From contig NC_134536.1 of the NCBI RefSeq assembly GCF_050624435.1, positions 131,718,758 through 131,782,757 of the forward strand: 64,000 nt of DNA. The letters run 5' to 3'. The position numbers and the translations under genes were made by a program. Below, in pieces: positions 1-11,099 of this stretch (its first letter is position 1; every line of letters starts with the position of its first letter). The DNA is from Tenrec ecaudatus (Eukaryota > Chordata > Mammalia > Afrosoricida > Tenrecidae). A model generated the notes under the pieces. It was not told the DNA's origin. It saw only the letters and a program-made list of their open reading frames with translations, and made no database searches.

Positions 1-200
1 AGCCCCTCGGCATAGTGGGCTATGCGGTGAACTGCAAGGTCAGCAGTTCAAACCCACCAGCCCATCTGAGGGAGAAAAATGAGTCTCTCTGCTCTCATGA
101 TGATTTACAGCTTCAGAAACCCAAAGGGGCAATTCTACTCTGTCCTCTAGAGCCGTCATGAGTCAGAATCAATGGCAGTGAATTTGGGATTTTGCGGTTG
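1..200 (+). mobile_element. AfroSINE (tRNA-related SINE), 5' cut by window edge
   Basis: It shows the family order: tRNA-like head with B-box-like GGTCAGCAGTTCAAACCCACC, then the body (GGGAGAAAAATGAG, ACAGCTTCAGAAACCCA, ATTCTACTCTGTCCT) and the end AATGGCAGTGAATTTGG. AfroSINEs are known only from Afrotheria. Confidence 0.85.
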
Positions 201-215
201 TGATTGGGCCTCTGA

Positions 216-1506
216 CCCTGTGCTCTTGCATGTGGTGTGCCTGGAGGTCTGGGCTTCACTATATAGAAATAAATAGCCCTTCCCTATTTTGGAGCACCTG
301 GGCACCTTCTCGGGGGGGCTTGCCTTCCAGGGATGGAGGCCCCTGTTTACCCTCTTCCGCTGCATGAGTGTGGTCTGGTGTTCTGGACGACGGACACTGG
401 CCTATGTGGCGTTTCTGGCTGAAGCTCCAGGAGGATCAAGTCTTCATCGTGGCACCTACTGCTAGCCACATGGACTCATTGAACGTACCTTCCGAGCAGC
501 CCCTTGAAGGGGCTACTATCATTTCTATGCCCACTTTACTGCCAGGTTGTTGTTCAACAAGCTGCATGGGCTCCCCCAGCAAACAAAAGCAAGCCAATTG
601 CTATCAAGTGGATTCTACCTCCCGGCAGCCTGCTGCGTGCAGGGCAGAGCTGTGCTTCCTGGGTTCTCAGCTGTGCCCGTTCTGAGGTGGCTTCAGACCG
701 CCAGCATTTGGGTTTGTCGTGCCATGCTGCTTGTGCCGCCCAAGCTCTCCCCTGGGGTCATACCTCTGGTCAGTAGCACAGTAGGAGTTTCAGGGACCCC
801 CCCCCCAACAAAGCTTTACAAGAGGGAACTTGCAGAGGAGCTACCTCTGGGAAGGGTGTCAAGGAGGGGTAGGACATTGGTTGGTCAATGTGCTTGCCCT
901 CCAGGCTACACCGCCTCATGCAAAGCAGCCTGGGCCTGCACTGGGGGAGATTCTACAGCTGGAAGAATGGCTCTTTGCCAAATCCCTACACCTGAGTCAT
1001 GATAGGTGGCCATCCAGCCTCAGCTTGAACACCCCCAAAGACAGACTGCTCACAACTTTGTCAGGATGCATCTTCCAAGAGCTTGGCTTCAAGAACAACT
1101 CATTGGGACGTTGAACCCCAAACCCTTGCCACCTCCTGCCCTTTGCTCCAATTCTGGAATCAGAGGTGTCCCCAACCAATGTCCTCCTCCTCCTGGACAC
1201 CCTGCCCAGAGGTAGCTCATCTGAAAAATCCCTCTGGCAAAACTCTGGACCCCGCCAGGAGCCTCTTACTGTGTGGCCCAGACACTGGGACTCCATGTCC
1301 ATGCAGCTGAGACGTGAGCGTGGCCGAGCAGCGGGGCGTCTCTTCAAGCTCAGAGCCTGTGCCACGTCCACAGGCTGAGTCCACCTCGGGGGATATAGGC
1401 AGTGGTGCCTCCCTCAGACAGAGACCGGGATAGAGTTCTTCCCCTCAGTTCACATGTCAGAGACCTCAGATGGCAGCCAGAAGGGGGTGACTGGGCCTTG
1501 GTTTTG

Positions 1507-1510
<4 letters not shown>
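216..1510. other. Unique intronic sequence
   Basis: I see no clear repeat or gene here. Short open frames on both strands are not supported. A C-run lies at about 799-807. Confidence 0.5.

Positions 1511-1555
<45 letters not shown>
1511..1555. repeat. (AC)n microsatellite
   Basis: About 22 uninterrupted AC dinucleotides. Confidence 0.98.
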
Positions 1556-1556
<1 letters not shown>

Positions 1557-1649
1557 CCTCATTCAAGGTTCCAATAGTGAGACAGCAGAGCACAGGAAAG
1601 GTTCATTTTGCAGATGAAGAAGCTAAGATGTGAATATGTGAATAGGGGG

Positions 1650-2144
1650 TGTGTTCGTCCAGGTAGAGTAGAGAAACAAATTCATAGACACGCATATGTG
1701 TTTAAGACAGAGCTTTATATACAAGAACAATTGAATATTGAGAAAACATCTCAGACCAGTCCAGATCAAGTCCATATGATATTAGCCCGAAGGTCCGTTA
1801 CCAATCTGTAAATTCCTCTTCACATTCATGCAACACATTCAATGATGCCGAATGAAGGAAGATCACAGACCAGTGGGTGGAAAGTCTTAAGGATCCAGGG
1901 GTGGTAGAGACATCTCAGAGCTGGCAACGGGTCTCCATGTGGCTTCTTCAGCTACAGGGCTCTAGTGTAGCTCCATGTGTCTTCTCAACAGGATTGTCTC
2001 ACAGGGAGTGAGTGAGCGTGTGTCCCACCTCCAGTGAGCTATTTATCTCCTTAGTGCCTCCAAATGAGGTCATCAAGGTATGCTCTGATTGGCACCCCTT
2101 CACTCTTAAGTCTCAAATTGTCAACAGATTGCATAACTCCCACA
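1650..2144 (+). mobile_element. Solo LTR, TGTGTTAGTC family
   Basis: It starts TGTGTTCGTCCAGGTAGAG and ends CTCCCACA, giving the TG...CA ends of an LTR. It shares long stretches with the copies at 4431 and 35787, for example AGAGAAACAAATTCATAGACA, GATATTAGCCC and GGGTCTCCATGTGGCTTCT. Flanks GGGGG (1645-1649) and AGGGG (2145-2149) fit a 5-bp target duplication with one mismatch. No internal retroviral sequence adjoins it. Confidence 0.7.
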
Positions 2145-3660
2145 AGGGGTGAAGCAGAAGAGGATCAGAGAACACCCTGTCAATCTCATGTAGTGTCTAG
2201 CCCAAGACCACTGGACTTGAACTCTAGCAGGAAAGACCCTGGCAGATTCTTGAATGGGTGCCATGCCTCTCTGTTGAACACATGGCCAGTGGGTGTCTTG
2301 TGAACTAGTGACTGGGTCTCCCGTGACTCCAGGGGCCCCTTATACACAGGTCTAAGACTCCTCCCTCAAGGAGACTCTTCCCCAAGAAGAACTCTGTTTC
2401 TCTATACCTCTTGATACACTCCTAAAAAATTGCTGCAGAGTTTGGACACATAATAATCCCATGCTTTACAGACTACAACTGCCCGTCACAGGGTTTTCCT
2501 CTCTGTGACCTTTCAGAATGCCAAACGGCTGCTGGCTGACTTTGAACCACCGTCCACCCGTTAGTAGGCGGTGCCAATCAAGGACTCTAGCTTAGGCACC
2601 CCCTAGAGGAGGGATGACTTCAGAGAGGCCCGGTGTCGTCAGGAAGATCTTTGCTCTGCAGATTGATGGACTCTCGGAATTTTCCTTCCCCTGTCGCTGC
2701 TATCTGCTCCTTAAAGTGAAAACCAAGCCATAGCTCCAAACTTCAGGTGTGGATGGGCCAGGAATGGCCATCCTATTTGTTTTAGCGCCTTGTTTCTCTG
2801 CAGACAATAGCCTGCTACTCTGGACCAGAAGTCCTCATTGACCACGAGAGTCTAGAGCTAACAGCCTATAGCCTGGTTCCTCTTGCTTCCTTCTTCCGTG
2901 TTCTTTTAGCATTCTGATGGAGAGCCCCTGGCAGACAGGAGGAAGTTAAGCGCATGGCCCTCTACCCCCACCTGCACCGTATCCTTCTAAATGATGTCTG
3001 TTGCCAGTCTCACTCCTCCAAGCGAAAGCCTCCTGCTTCCTGTGGGCAGGGGGCACTTCTGAGGGAAGCAGAGGGTACAGTCATTGCAGCCTTTGCCAAG
3101 TGGGGTGGAGGTGGGTGTCAAATTGCCATCCTTCGCTGGGTGGGCACCCTAAGTGCCCCCTGCACTTGCTCTACCTGCCCCACGCCTCTCCGTTCCATCC
3201 TGTCCAACACAATTCTCTCTTGGGACCACTATTTAAATCAATCTCTTGGACTTCCCAACTCCTCACCCCTGGTGAGAGATCTTTCTAATCTATGGATTTC
3301 CACAGATTTGGGCACCTGGGGAATGTATCGTCCCAGCAACTTTAAAGCTGTCAGTTTATTAGATCCAGGTCAAATCCCAGATGGGTCAGGAGACCCCAAG
3401 GTAGGTTTTGGTGGTTAAACACCTCCTTAGTTCTTCCAGTTAGTTGATAGCTTATGTTGGATTCCCACCGACCAACAAGCCAAGTCAAGGAATTAAGGGC
3501 ATGTCGTTTATTGGGGGAGTGGACTCAGAAATCATCGGTAGGGATGTAGGGAAGTGAGAATCACAGGAAGGCAATATGGGCTGTGTTAATGAGCATGTTA
3601 TTGATTTGGGCTGTATTAATGAGCATGTACATTGCGGCTCAGTCCTGTTGAGGGACTCCA
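2145..3660. other. Unique intronic sequence
   Basis: No gene or clear repeat is seen. A short direct duplication lies near its right end (3577-3629). Confidence 0.45.
3577..3629. repeat. Two-copy 30-bp tandem duplication
   Basis: TGGGCTGTGTTAATGAGCA at 3577 is repeated 30 bases later with one change (GTATTA for GTGTTA). Confidence 0.85.
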
Positions 3661-3664
3661 GGAA

Positions 3665-4060
3665 TGTTGTAGCCTCTTATTGCTACTATAACAAATTCCC
3701 ACAAACCTAGAGACTTCAAACAACATAGATTTCTTATCCTAAGTTCTAGAGCTTTAAAATAAGTCTCACTAGGCTAAAATCAAGGTGTTGGCAGATCCAC
3801 TCTTTTCTGGAGATGCTAGGGGAGGATCCAATCTCTCTCCCTCCCCATCTTTTTCAGGCCACCTACATCCCTTGGTTTGTGGCTCCATCCCTCAAAAGTC
3901 AGCAACAGTGAATCCAGTTCTTTTCACATTGAATCATTCTGGCCTCTTTTTGCTCCGTTGTCTGAATTGAAGGACACTTTGATTATAATGGGCTCTCCCA
4001 AATAATCCAATAGAACCTCCACTTTAAAGTTAGTTGATAAACAACCTTAATCCCGCCAGC
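3665..4060 (+). mobile_element. MLT1/MaLR-like LTR, decayed
   Basis: The text follows the familiar MaLR pattern: TATTGCTACTATAACAAATT, then CAAACAACATAGATTTCTTA, AATCAAGGTGTTGGCAGATC and a TTCTGGCCTC stretch. It is diverged and its right end is uncertain. Confidence 0.65.
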
Positions 4061-4129
4061 AACATTCTCCCCTCAGGCTGTGGAAGAGCATCTGCACAGG
4101 TGCCAGGGGTATCTGAGAGAGACACCTCT

Positions 4130-4430
4130 GCTGTGGTTGTTATTGGGTCAGTTCCAACCCATTACCACCCTGCGCACAACAGAACGAAACACTGCCCGGT
4201 CCTGCACCAGCCTCCCAATGGCCCATTGCTGTAGCCACTGTATCAATGTATCTCCGTGAGGACTGTCCTCTCTTTTGCTGGCCCTCTACTTTACTGAGTA
4301 TGATGTCCTGGTCTCTCCTGCTAACATGTGCAAAGTATGTCAGGTGAAGTCTTCCCATCCTTGCCTCTAAGGAGCACTCTGGCCATTCTTCTTCCAAGAC
4401 AGATAGTTTGTTCTTTTAGCAGTGCGTGGT
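4130..4430 (-). mobile_element. RTE/BovB-type LINE fragment, 3' part (split by the LTR at 4431)
   Basis: The reverse strand reads the C-terminal RTE endings (for example LHLTYFAHVSRRDQDIILSK and KVEGQQKRG), parallel to the copy at 44249. The same element resumes after the solo LTR. Confidence 0.8.
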
Positions 4431-4968
4431 TGTGTTAGTCTGGGTAGACTAGAGAAACAAATCCATAGAAACACATATGTATCAGAGAGAGTTTTATATA
4501 AAGGGTAATTGTACATTGAGAAAGCATCCCAACCCAGTCTGGTCTAAGCCCATAAGTCTGATATTAGCCCATCTGTCCCATGCCAGTCTGTAAAGTCCTC
4601 TTCAGACTCACAACACACATGCTATGGCACTGAATGCAGGAAGTTCACAGGTCCGTCGGTGGGAAGTCTTTGGATCCAGTGGTGTTGTCAGTATCTCAGC
4701 ACTGGCAGGGGTCTCCATGAGGCTTCTCCAGCTTCCCAGGCTGTATCAGGGTGGGTCCATGTGGCTTCTCTTCAGGGATGTTTCGAAGGGAGTCAGCAGA
4801 GAGAGAGTGTGTCTCCTGCCTCCTAGAAGGAATCCCGGAGTTCCCAGAATCCTCAGGAGAAGGCCATGCCCACACAGAGGCCTCATTGGCTACGATCTGA
4901 TTGACAGGCTAGACTCCACCCCTTCACTCTCAATCCTCAAACTGACCAATGATCCTACACCTACCACA
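4431..4968 (+). mobile_element. Solo LTR nested in an RTE fragment
   Basis: It has TGTGTTAG...TACCACA ends and is 538 bp long. Flanks GTGGT (4426-4430) and GTGGC (4969-4973) give a 5-bp duplication with one mismatch. Aligning both flanks to the uninterrupted RTE at about 44550-44580 confirms the insertion. Confidence 0.8.
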
Positions 4969-5300
4969 GTGGCACTTTCAATAGTCTCCCGCAGCAGCAG
5001 ACTCCAAATGCCCCGTTTGGTCTTCGGTTGTCCTTATTCAGTGTCCAGCTTTCACACGCCTATGAGCTGATTAAAAAGACCCTGGGCTGGGTCACTGGAC
5101 CCTTGGTCCTCAAAGTCACATTCTTTGCTTTTCAGAGCTCTAAAGAGGTCTCCTGCAGCAGACTTACCCCAGCGAAGACACCTCGGGATCTCTTGACTGC
5201 TTCTTCCATGAGCACTGATTATGGATCCACAGAATCCTTGACAACTTCCACATTTTCTCCATTTATCATGACGCTGCCTACTGGCCCCGTTGTGTGGATT
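4969..5300 (-). mobile_element. RTE/BovB-type LINE fragment, continuation
   Basis: It resumes with AGTGGCACTTTCA and continues through CAGTGTCCAGCTTTCACACG and TTTCTCCATTTATCATGACG, in the same order as the 44-46 kb RTE copy. The right end is approximate. Confidence 0.8.
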
Positions 5301-6604
5301 TTGTCTTCTCTGGGGGGTCATTATCTCGCCTGCCAGGGAGAGTGTGTCGCTGATAGCACAGTGTTGGCCCACAGCTCCCATTCAGGTTTCTGTCCTGACT
5401 TGCTCTAGCTCAGGGAGTCCAAGAGAGCCTCCAGGCAGAGAGGCACAGAAGCTTATGATAGAAAGCCCTCCCTCTGCATGAGAATGCTAAGTACCAAGGG
5501 GACTGGGCACGACACCCAGGAAATGAGCTAAAATTAATTACTCTATTTCTCCATGCACAAATTTGAATGTCTGGTCAGGCCAGCTCCTGTCGCAGGCTCT
5601 GGTGAGAAAAATGATTTTTCAAAAATTAAAAAGCACCGGGCCTTGCTCTGGAGAATGTCAAGGTCTGGTGGGAGGGACAGAGATGTGCTGCATAATTGTA
5701 ATGCAAGTGGTAAGCAGAGAGACAGAGACATGAGCTGAGAGCCGATGGGGCAAGATCGGGCGGGCATCAGGGGTGGATCCGAGGAGGCATCTTGTCAGAC
5801 TTGTCCCTGGGTTAGCAGTGAGCGAGAGTTAGGAGCTGGCCCGACATAAGGATGGGCCATTGTTCCCAGAGGCGGAGAATGACACAAGCATGAGCATCCA
5901 GACACGGTGTGCCGTGTCTCACAGGTCAAAAGGGCCTGTGGTCAGCCCAGCCACAGGCCAAGGTGGTGAGCCCTCTGAGGAGTTTCCAGCCACACCACCC
6001 ACCCGGAGGGGCTCAGTCGTCACCTGGCAGCAAATAAGGAACCTTTGCCCACACTGAGTCAGGGGAGGATGCCGCACACCAGGCTGGTGTAGGCATTGGA
6101 TCCTTTTGTTCACAGTGTGGGTTATGGAAAAAGGCCGAAACGAGACAAAAAGGCCAAGCCGGTCACCATCCCGTTTAGAAGCAGGGGAGACAGTCCAGGT
6201 GCCATTTGAATCGTCCAAGCGGAGAGGCAGTGAGCCTCCTTGACTACAGACACAGAGAGAGAGGCATGTCTGCATTCTGAGATTTGCAGACAAAATGGTA
6301 CTCATGACTCAGGGCAAGGTATGAATGGCAGGACATTCAAACTGGACACCAGATGCTTACTACTGTCTTACAGGAAAGCCCAGCCAGGAGTTTAGTGTGT
6401 TGGTCCCATCCTCAAATTCACCTGCTGTACGTCGCTACTGCAGTGTCATCCGTCCTGTCTCCATTCCAGACACCAAACAAGGAGCAAGAAGAAGAGGGAA
6501 GAAAGCCTCAATCCTTCTTTAAGGATGCTTCCGGAAGTACCTACCACTTACAGTTCATTGGCCAGAACTTAACCTGGTCTCACCCAATTGCAAGAAGCAA
6601 AACA
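5301..6604. other. Unique intronic sequence
   Basis: No gene is seen. An AT-rich patch at about 5520-5640 (AAAATTAATTACTC, AAAAATTAAAAAG) has no recognisable repeat. Confidence 0.45.
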
Positions 6605-6805
6605 AAAATTCACACCAAACTCACTGCCATCAAGTCAATGCTGACTCAGAGAAGACAGAGTGGAACTGCCCCAGGCATCTTCAAAAACTGTAACTCTTGA
6701 CCGGAATAGAAAGCCTCATCTTTCTCCCATGGAGCGGCTGATGGTTTCAAACTGTGGACCTTGTGGTTTGTCGTCCAGCTTGTAACCCCTACATCATGAG
6801 GGAGG
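6605..6805 (-). mobile_element. AfroSINE
   Basis: Reverse complement of the family: CCAAACTCACTGCCATCAAG at the left, GTAACTCTTGACCGGAATAG in the body, and the tRNA-like head at the right. Confidence 0.85.
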
Positions 6806-6924
6806 CTGGGAAATGTCTTATTTCTGGGAGTCACCTCCCAAGCCTCTGTTCTCTTACACATCAGCAGTGTAGATGGAGGCAACGGGTCACAGTGATGTAA
6901 TGATGGGTGGGCATGCAGCTAGGC

Positions 6925-7383
6925 CAGTGGTTCTCAACCTGTGGGTCGCGACCCCTTTGGGGATCGAAGGACCATTTCACAGGAGTCTCCTAAGACCATC
7001 GGAAAACACTATTCCTGATAGTCTTAAGAACGGAGACACTGCTCCTCTATCCATCTCCAGGCAGGTCCGCCCACATGCAGATACGAGTACCCGGTGTGAA
7101 GACTGTTACCATGCTACACCATGCTTCAAGGCAAATTTTCATTTATTTGTCATTAGAAATACATATTTCACAATACAGAATTGCATACTGTTTTGTGATT
7201 AATCACTGTGCTTTAATCATCTTCAATTTGTATCAATGAAAAGACATCCTGCATATCAGATATTTACCTGATGATTCATAACAGTAGCAAAATAACAGTT
7301 ATGAAGTAGCCACACAAATAATTTTATGGTTGGGGGTCACCACCACATGAGGCACTGTATGAAAGGAAGATTGAGAACCACTG
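6925..7383 (+). mobile_element. SPIN-type non-autonomous hAT DNA transposon
   Basis: The left end CAGTGGTTCTCAACCT and the inverted right end CAGTGGTTCTCAATCT form terminal inverted repeats. Internal text such as GGGTCGCGACCCCTTTGG, CTAAGACCATCGGAAAACAC, CATCCTGCATATCAGATATT and ATTTTATGGTTGGGGGTCAC is the SPIN sequence as I remember it. Flanks AGCTAGGC (6917-6924) and AGCTACGC (7384-7391) form an 8-bp duplication with one mismatch, as hAT elements make. There is no transposase frame, so it was mobilised in trans. About 110 bp near 7012-7125 differ from the version I recall. Confidence 0.88.
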
Positions 7384-7394
7384 AGCTACGCTGG

Positions 7395-7530
7395 CCTGGC
7401 TTCTGCCCCTTCGTCACTTGTTGGTGCCCTCCTTTGCAAACGGGGGATGTGCACACCTTCCTGTACATTTGTTGTGAGGACCCAATGAGATAACCAACAC
7501 GAAATATGCCTTGAAACTTGTAACACACTG
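7395..7530 (+). mobile_element. MIR-like SINE, partial
   Basis: TGTTGTGAGGACCCAATGAG matches the MIR tail pattern, with diverged upstream sequence. Confidence 0.45.
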
Positions 7531-7539
7531 TCCAATGTG

Positions 7540-8280
7540 TGGCACCATTCCTGTGATCACGTTCATCGTGGCCTGGGAGTTTTCTCTAGGGGAGACACAG
7601 AATTGGAGACTCCTAAAGGCAAGTCAGCAGAGAAAGCGTGGGCTGGGGAAGGGAAAAGAGTCAGGGGGTGGGAGTGGCTTCTACAAGGTCCCAGAGGGAT
7701 TCGTGGTCTCAGAATAACATTGCAGTCAAAGCCAGGAAGCCATGCTGCCTGAGTTTAAGGATTTCTGAGTAAAGTTCCCTTTGTAATCCCCTTGCTCCTG
7801 CCTGCCACCCCTCCAGGTGTTCTCCTCCACCCCCCTGGCCCCACCTACATGCTGCCCTGGCACCCAGCCAGGGAGAAGATGAACCAGCCCCGGGAGTGAC
7901 TCACTGCTGTGGCGTATGAAATCCTTTCTTGGTTTTATCCTAGATGCCCTCGGTTCTTCATAGTCAGTATTACTCTCTCAGTAAGCGGAAAGGTTTTCAT
8001 TTGACCAAGGTGTGCAAATTGCACACTTGGCATGGACTCAGCCTTAATCAATACTGCCACGGAATTAAAAGGTCCCAGCAAGACTTGGGAGCCTACTTAA
8101 GCTAATAAAATAGGAGCCGACGTAACTATAAAACAGCGTTAGCAAGTGTGGTTTGCAGATAGCCGGGGACGACAGCTTTGTCTTTTTGTTTTTTCCTGTC
8201 TTGCATCAACTTTTCTCTGATGAATTCAGGTTAATTCAGAGAGTGATGGATACAGTGTTGGGGCAGGGGCGTAGAAGGCT
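7540..8280. other. Unique intronic sequence with a candidate conserved block (7930-8150)
   Basis: No repeat is recognised. The right half is AT-richer, with phrases such as GGTGTGCAAATTGCACACTT, a perfect-looking palindromic core, and CCTTAATCAATACTG. Confidence 0.45.
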
Positions 8281-8284
8281 ATCG

Positions 8285-8480
8285 TTGCTACTGGTTACGC
8301 ATCGGCCTGCTAACCACAAGGTCAGCAGTTCAAAACCATCAGCCGCCCCACTGGAGAAAGCGGAGGCTTTCTACTCTCCTAGAGAGTGCCAGTTTGGGAA
8401 GCCCACAGGAGCAGTTCTGCCCTGTCCTATAGGGGTGCTAGGGGTCGGCATCCACTGGATGGCAGGGGTTAGTTTATTAA
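8285..8480 (+). mobile_element. AfroSINE
   Basis: The head CTGGTTACGCATCGGCCTGC is followed by AAGGTCAGCAGTTCAAAACC, GAGGCTTTCTACTC and CAGTTCTGCCCTGTCCTATA. Confidence 0.85.
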
Positions 8481-9930
8481 AATTTCTTTCTTGTCTTCCA
8501 ACTGACATTTTAGCTTCCAGTTTCAGTCGTCTCTGGTCCTTCTCCTGCTTTGTGTTTCTCCCTGGTAGCACCTTCAAATCTGCTGGTGACTTCAAGTGCG
8601 TATCACATTTAGTCTGTCTCCCCAGATTAGGCTCTGTGGAAGGCGAGAAAGAAACCTTTTTTTGTTTGTAAGCATCTCTTTCATTCCACACTATCCTCAG
8701 GACCTTCAAGGATGCCTGGCCATTACTTCTCAGGTTACACAAAGGCTCGCACTCTCGGAGACACAACGGTGTGTCTAATTCCTAACATCACTTCCCGGGG
8801 GGGAGGGGCAAACTCCATGTTCCCAGTGGCTCGGTGGGTATGTAACACATGCTTCCTGAATGCCTGCCTGGTTGATTAAATAAATGGTTGAATCAAATGT
8901 TACATTACCATGAAGGAAAATACTGCTGCTGTCCCATTCAATAGCACCCCGTCTTCCCTAGCTGTTCCACCACCCCAGCTGGCCAGAAGGAAGGAGCCAC
9001 CGAGAGCGGCGGCGTCCCCTCTCTGCCCTTATCTCTCCCGCGCATGGCCGATTTTTAAAATAGCATTTAATGACCATTGCATAAAGATGTCACTGCGTCA
9101 GCACCATCCCCCAGCAGCGGAGACACTGCGAAGTCCCTTGTCTTTCTGTGCCAGCCCCTGCTGGGCACCAAAGAGGGGGACTTCCAGGACAGTGTCACCT
9201 CCTTCATTTGTAACCCAGATCTCCCTTGCTAGGTTATTCTGCTAAATACTCCCTTTTCCCTTATCGGCCTCCCCGATGCTAATGCTCTTGCTACACAAGC
9301 CAGACAATTAGAGGTAATTGGGATAATCGACATTTATTATGGCAATTTTCATTTCTACAGCAGGCGGCCCGGAATTTACAGCCCCCGGCTTGAGAATGCA
9401 CTTTTTTGGATCCAGGCTGAATTCAGATCTCTAGCCTAAAATGCTTCCTTTGAACTCAGCATGGGTTTGGACTCCCCTGTAGGTTCACTTGGTGGTCCTT
9501 AGGAGGATGTTAGGTGTGAGTCTCACCAGCCAATCAGAGAGCAGTGGGCACATTAGTCTGGGAAGTAAGGATGCATGTCCCCAGTTGTCAGGGACCTGGG
9601 GAAGAGTCTCCTGCCTGGAAGGAACCCCTAGGCCTGTGGCCAGACCCCTTGTGATGACTGATTTTTCGCTACATTGACCAGATGTTTGACTTAATTGACA
9701 AAATGATTTTGCTGTCTCAGCTGAGTAACTCAAACCCCAAGCCTGCTGTTGGGAGGAGCGTTGACAAGGAAGACCCGTTTTTTGAAAGGAAGTTTCCCCC
9801 GGAGCCCACCCAGGGACGTTAGAACCCGCAGCCACTCCTGTCTAGGCCGCCTTCTCCGGCATGGACCTTTCCCCGGGGCCGCACTTTGTCTGTGCGGTTG
9901 TGCCAGTTGCCTGGCGCTGGCCTGCGGCTT
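8481..9930. other. Unique intronic sequence with candidate conserved blocks
   Basis: No gene is seen. A MIR/L2-like tail (CATGCTTCCTGAATGCCTGC) lies near 8846. AT-rich repeat-free blocks at about 9040-9110 and 9270-9385 contain homeodomain-type TAAT cores. Confidence 0.45.
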
Positions 9931-9944
9931 CCCAGCACCGCAGC

Positions 9945-10045
9945 TGGTCTCTGGGTGACCAGGAGCAAATTGCTTAGCCCTGTCTGTGCTGCAGTTTCCT
10001 CACATGGACAAAGTGCAGATGGTAGCAGTGTCCACCTCATCGGGT
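9945..10045 (+). mobile_element. MIR-type SINE, core part
   Basis: GAGCAAATTGCTTAGCCCTG, then GCAGTTTCCTCACATGGACA and GTCCACCTCATCGGGTTG follow the MIR pattern. Confidence 0.65.
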
Positions 10046-10048
10046 TGA

Positions 10049-10255
10049 AGGAACCCTGGTGGCATAGTGGGTGCCGCGTTCAGCTACAAACCGCAAGGTC
10101 AGCAGTTTGAAACCACGAGCTACTCGGCAGAAAGAAGACAAGGATTTCTACTCCCATCAAGAGTTTGAGTCTCAGGACCCCACGAGCACACCTACCCCGT
10201 CCTATCGGGCAGCTAGCTATGAGTAGGGATCAACTCGATGGCCGTGAGTTTGTGT
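10049..10255 (+). mobile_element. AfroSINE
   Basis: GAACCCTGGTGGCATAGTGG starts a full-length copy that ends AACTCGATGGCCGTGAGTTT. Confidence 0.9.
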
Positions 10256-10374
10256 TAGGGACACAGGGTTGACCCGAGGAGCTGGGTGGTACCCACGAAT
10301 GTTCTATGTTTCCGTTAGGGGTTCTTGGCCCTCTCAACAAGCCTTCTCCACGCATCGTTCCTTCCCAATAGTTT

Positions 10375-10560
10375 TCTTGGCATATAATTCCCATATCATA
10401 CAATTTATTGGTCCAATCGCATCAAAATGAGGTATGCAACCATCAGCCCTATCAGTTCTAGAACATCTTCTTCATTCTTGTATTCATCATAATTAGCTCC
10501 CCATCACCATCCCACCCCCACCTCCCTTGCCATATGCCCCACAGTGCATCTTCATGAACC
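10375..10560 (-). mobile_element. L1 3' UTR fragment
   Basis: The antisense text resembles the mammalian L1 3' UTR (GGCATATAATTCCCATATCA, AACCATCAGCCCTATCAG). Confidence 0.55.
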
Positions 10561-10564
10561 ATCT

Positions 10565-10632
10565 GTAAGCTGGCTTTGAACCGTGACCTTTCAGTTAGCT
10601 ACTGAGTGCTTTATCCACCGAGCCACATGGGC
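10565..10632 (-). mobile_element. AfroSINE head fragment
   Basis: GCTGGCTTTGAACCGTGACC and TTTATCCACCGAGCCACATG match the reverse of the tRNA-like head. Confidence 0.5.
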
Positions 10633-10892
10633 ATATAAAGAAAGAGGTAGAAAGAGCCAAGGGTCCCAGAAGAGATACAGATAGAAGTGCTTTGGCAGTT
10701 TGGGGATCGGCAACATTGATTAGGTTGTGGGGACAGTCAGGCTTGTCGAAGGGAAGGAGTATGTTCTGGTTGCTTGGAAGACTGACGGGGTTGGGACCTC
10801 CAGAAGTGAGATGGGACCACTATGAATTCAGATAGAGTGGGGTGTGGAGGAGTACAGGTCAGAGTCTAGGGCACTGGAAGACCTATACACCC

Positions 10893-11096
10893 AAATCCAA
10901 ACTCACTGCCATCAAGTGGAGGCCAACTTTCAGCAACCCTATCGGACAGGGTATATCTGCCTATGTGGTTTCTAGACTGGAGCTGTTGATGGGAGTAGAA
11001 AGGCCAGTGCTTCTCCCTTGGAGCAGCTGGCGGTTTTGAACTGATGATATTTTGAATCGTAGTTCGATGTGTAACCACTACGCCATCAGGGCTCCT
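10893..11096 (-). mobile_element. AfroSINE
   Basis: Full-length reverse copy from AAACTCACTGCCATCAAGTG to CCACTACGCCATCAGGGCTC. Confidence 0.9.
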
Positions 11097-11099
11097 GAA

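Noticed and set aside
8153..8671. 172-codon plus-strand frame
   Set aside because: About 190 of its bases are an AfroSINE, and the rest has no recognisable domain.
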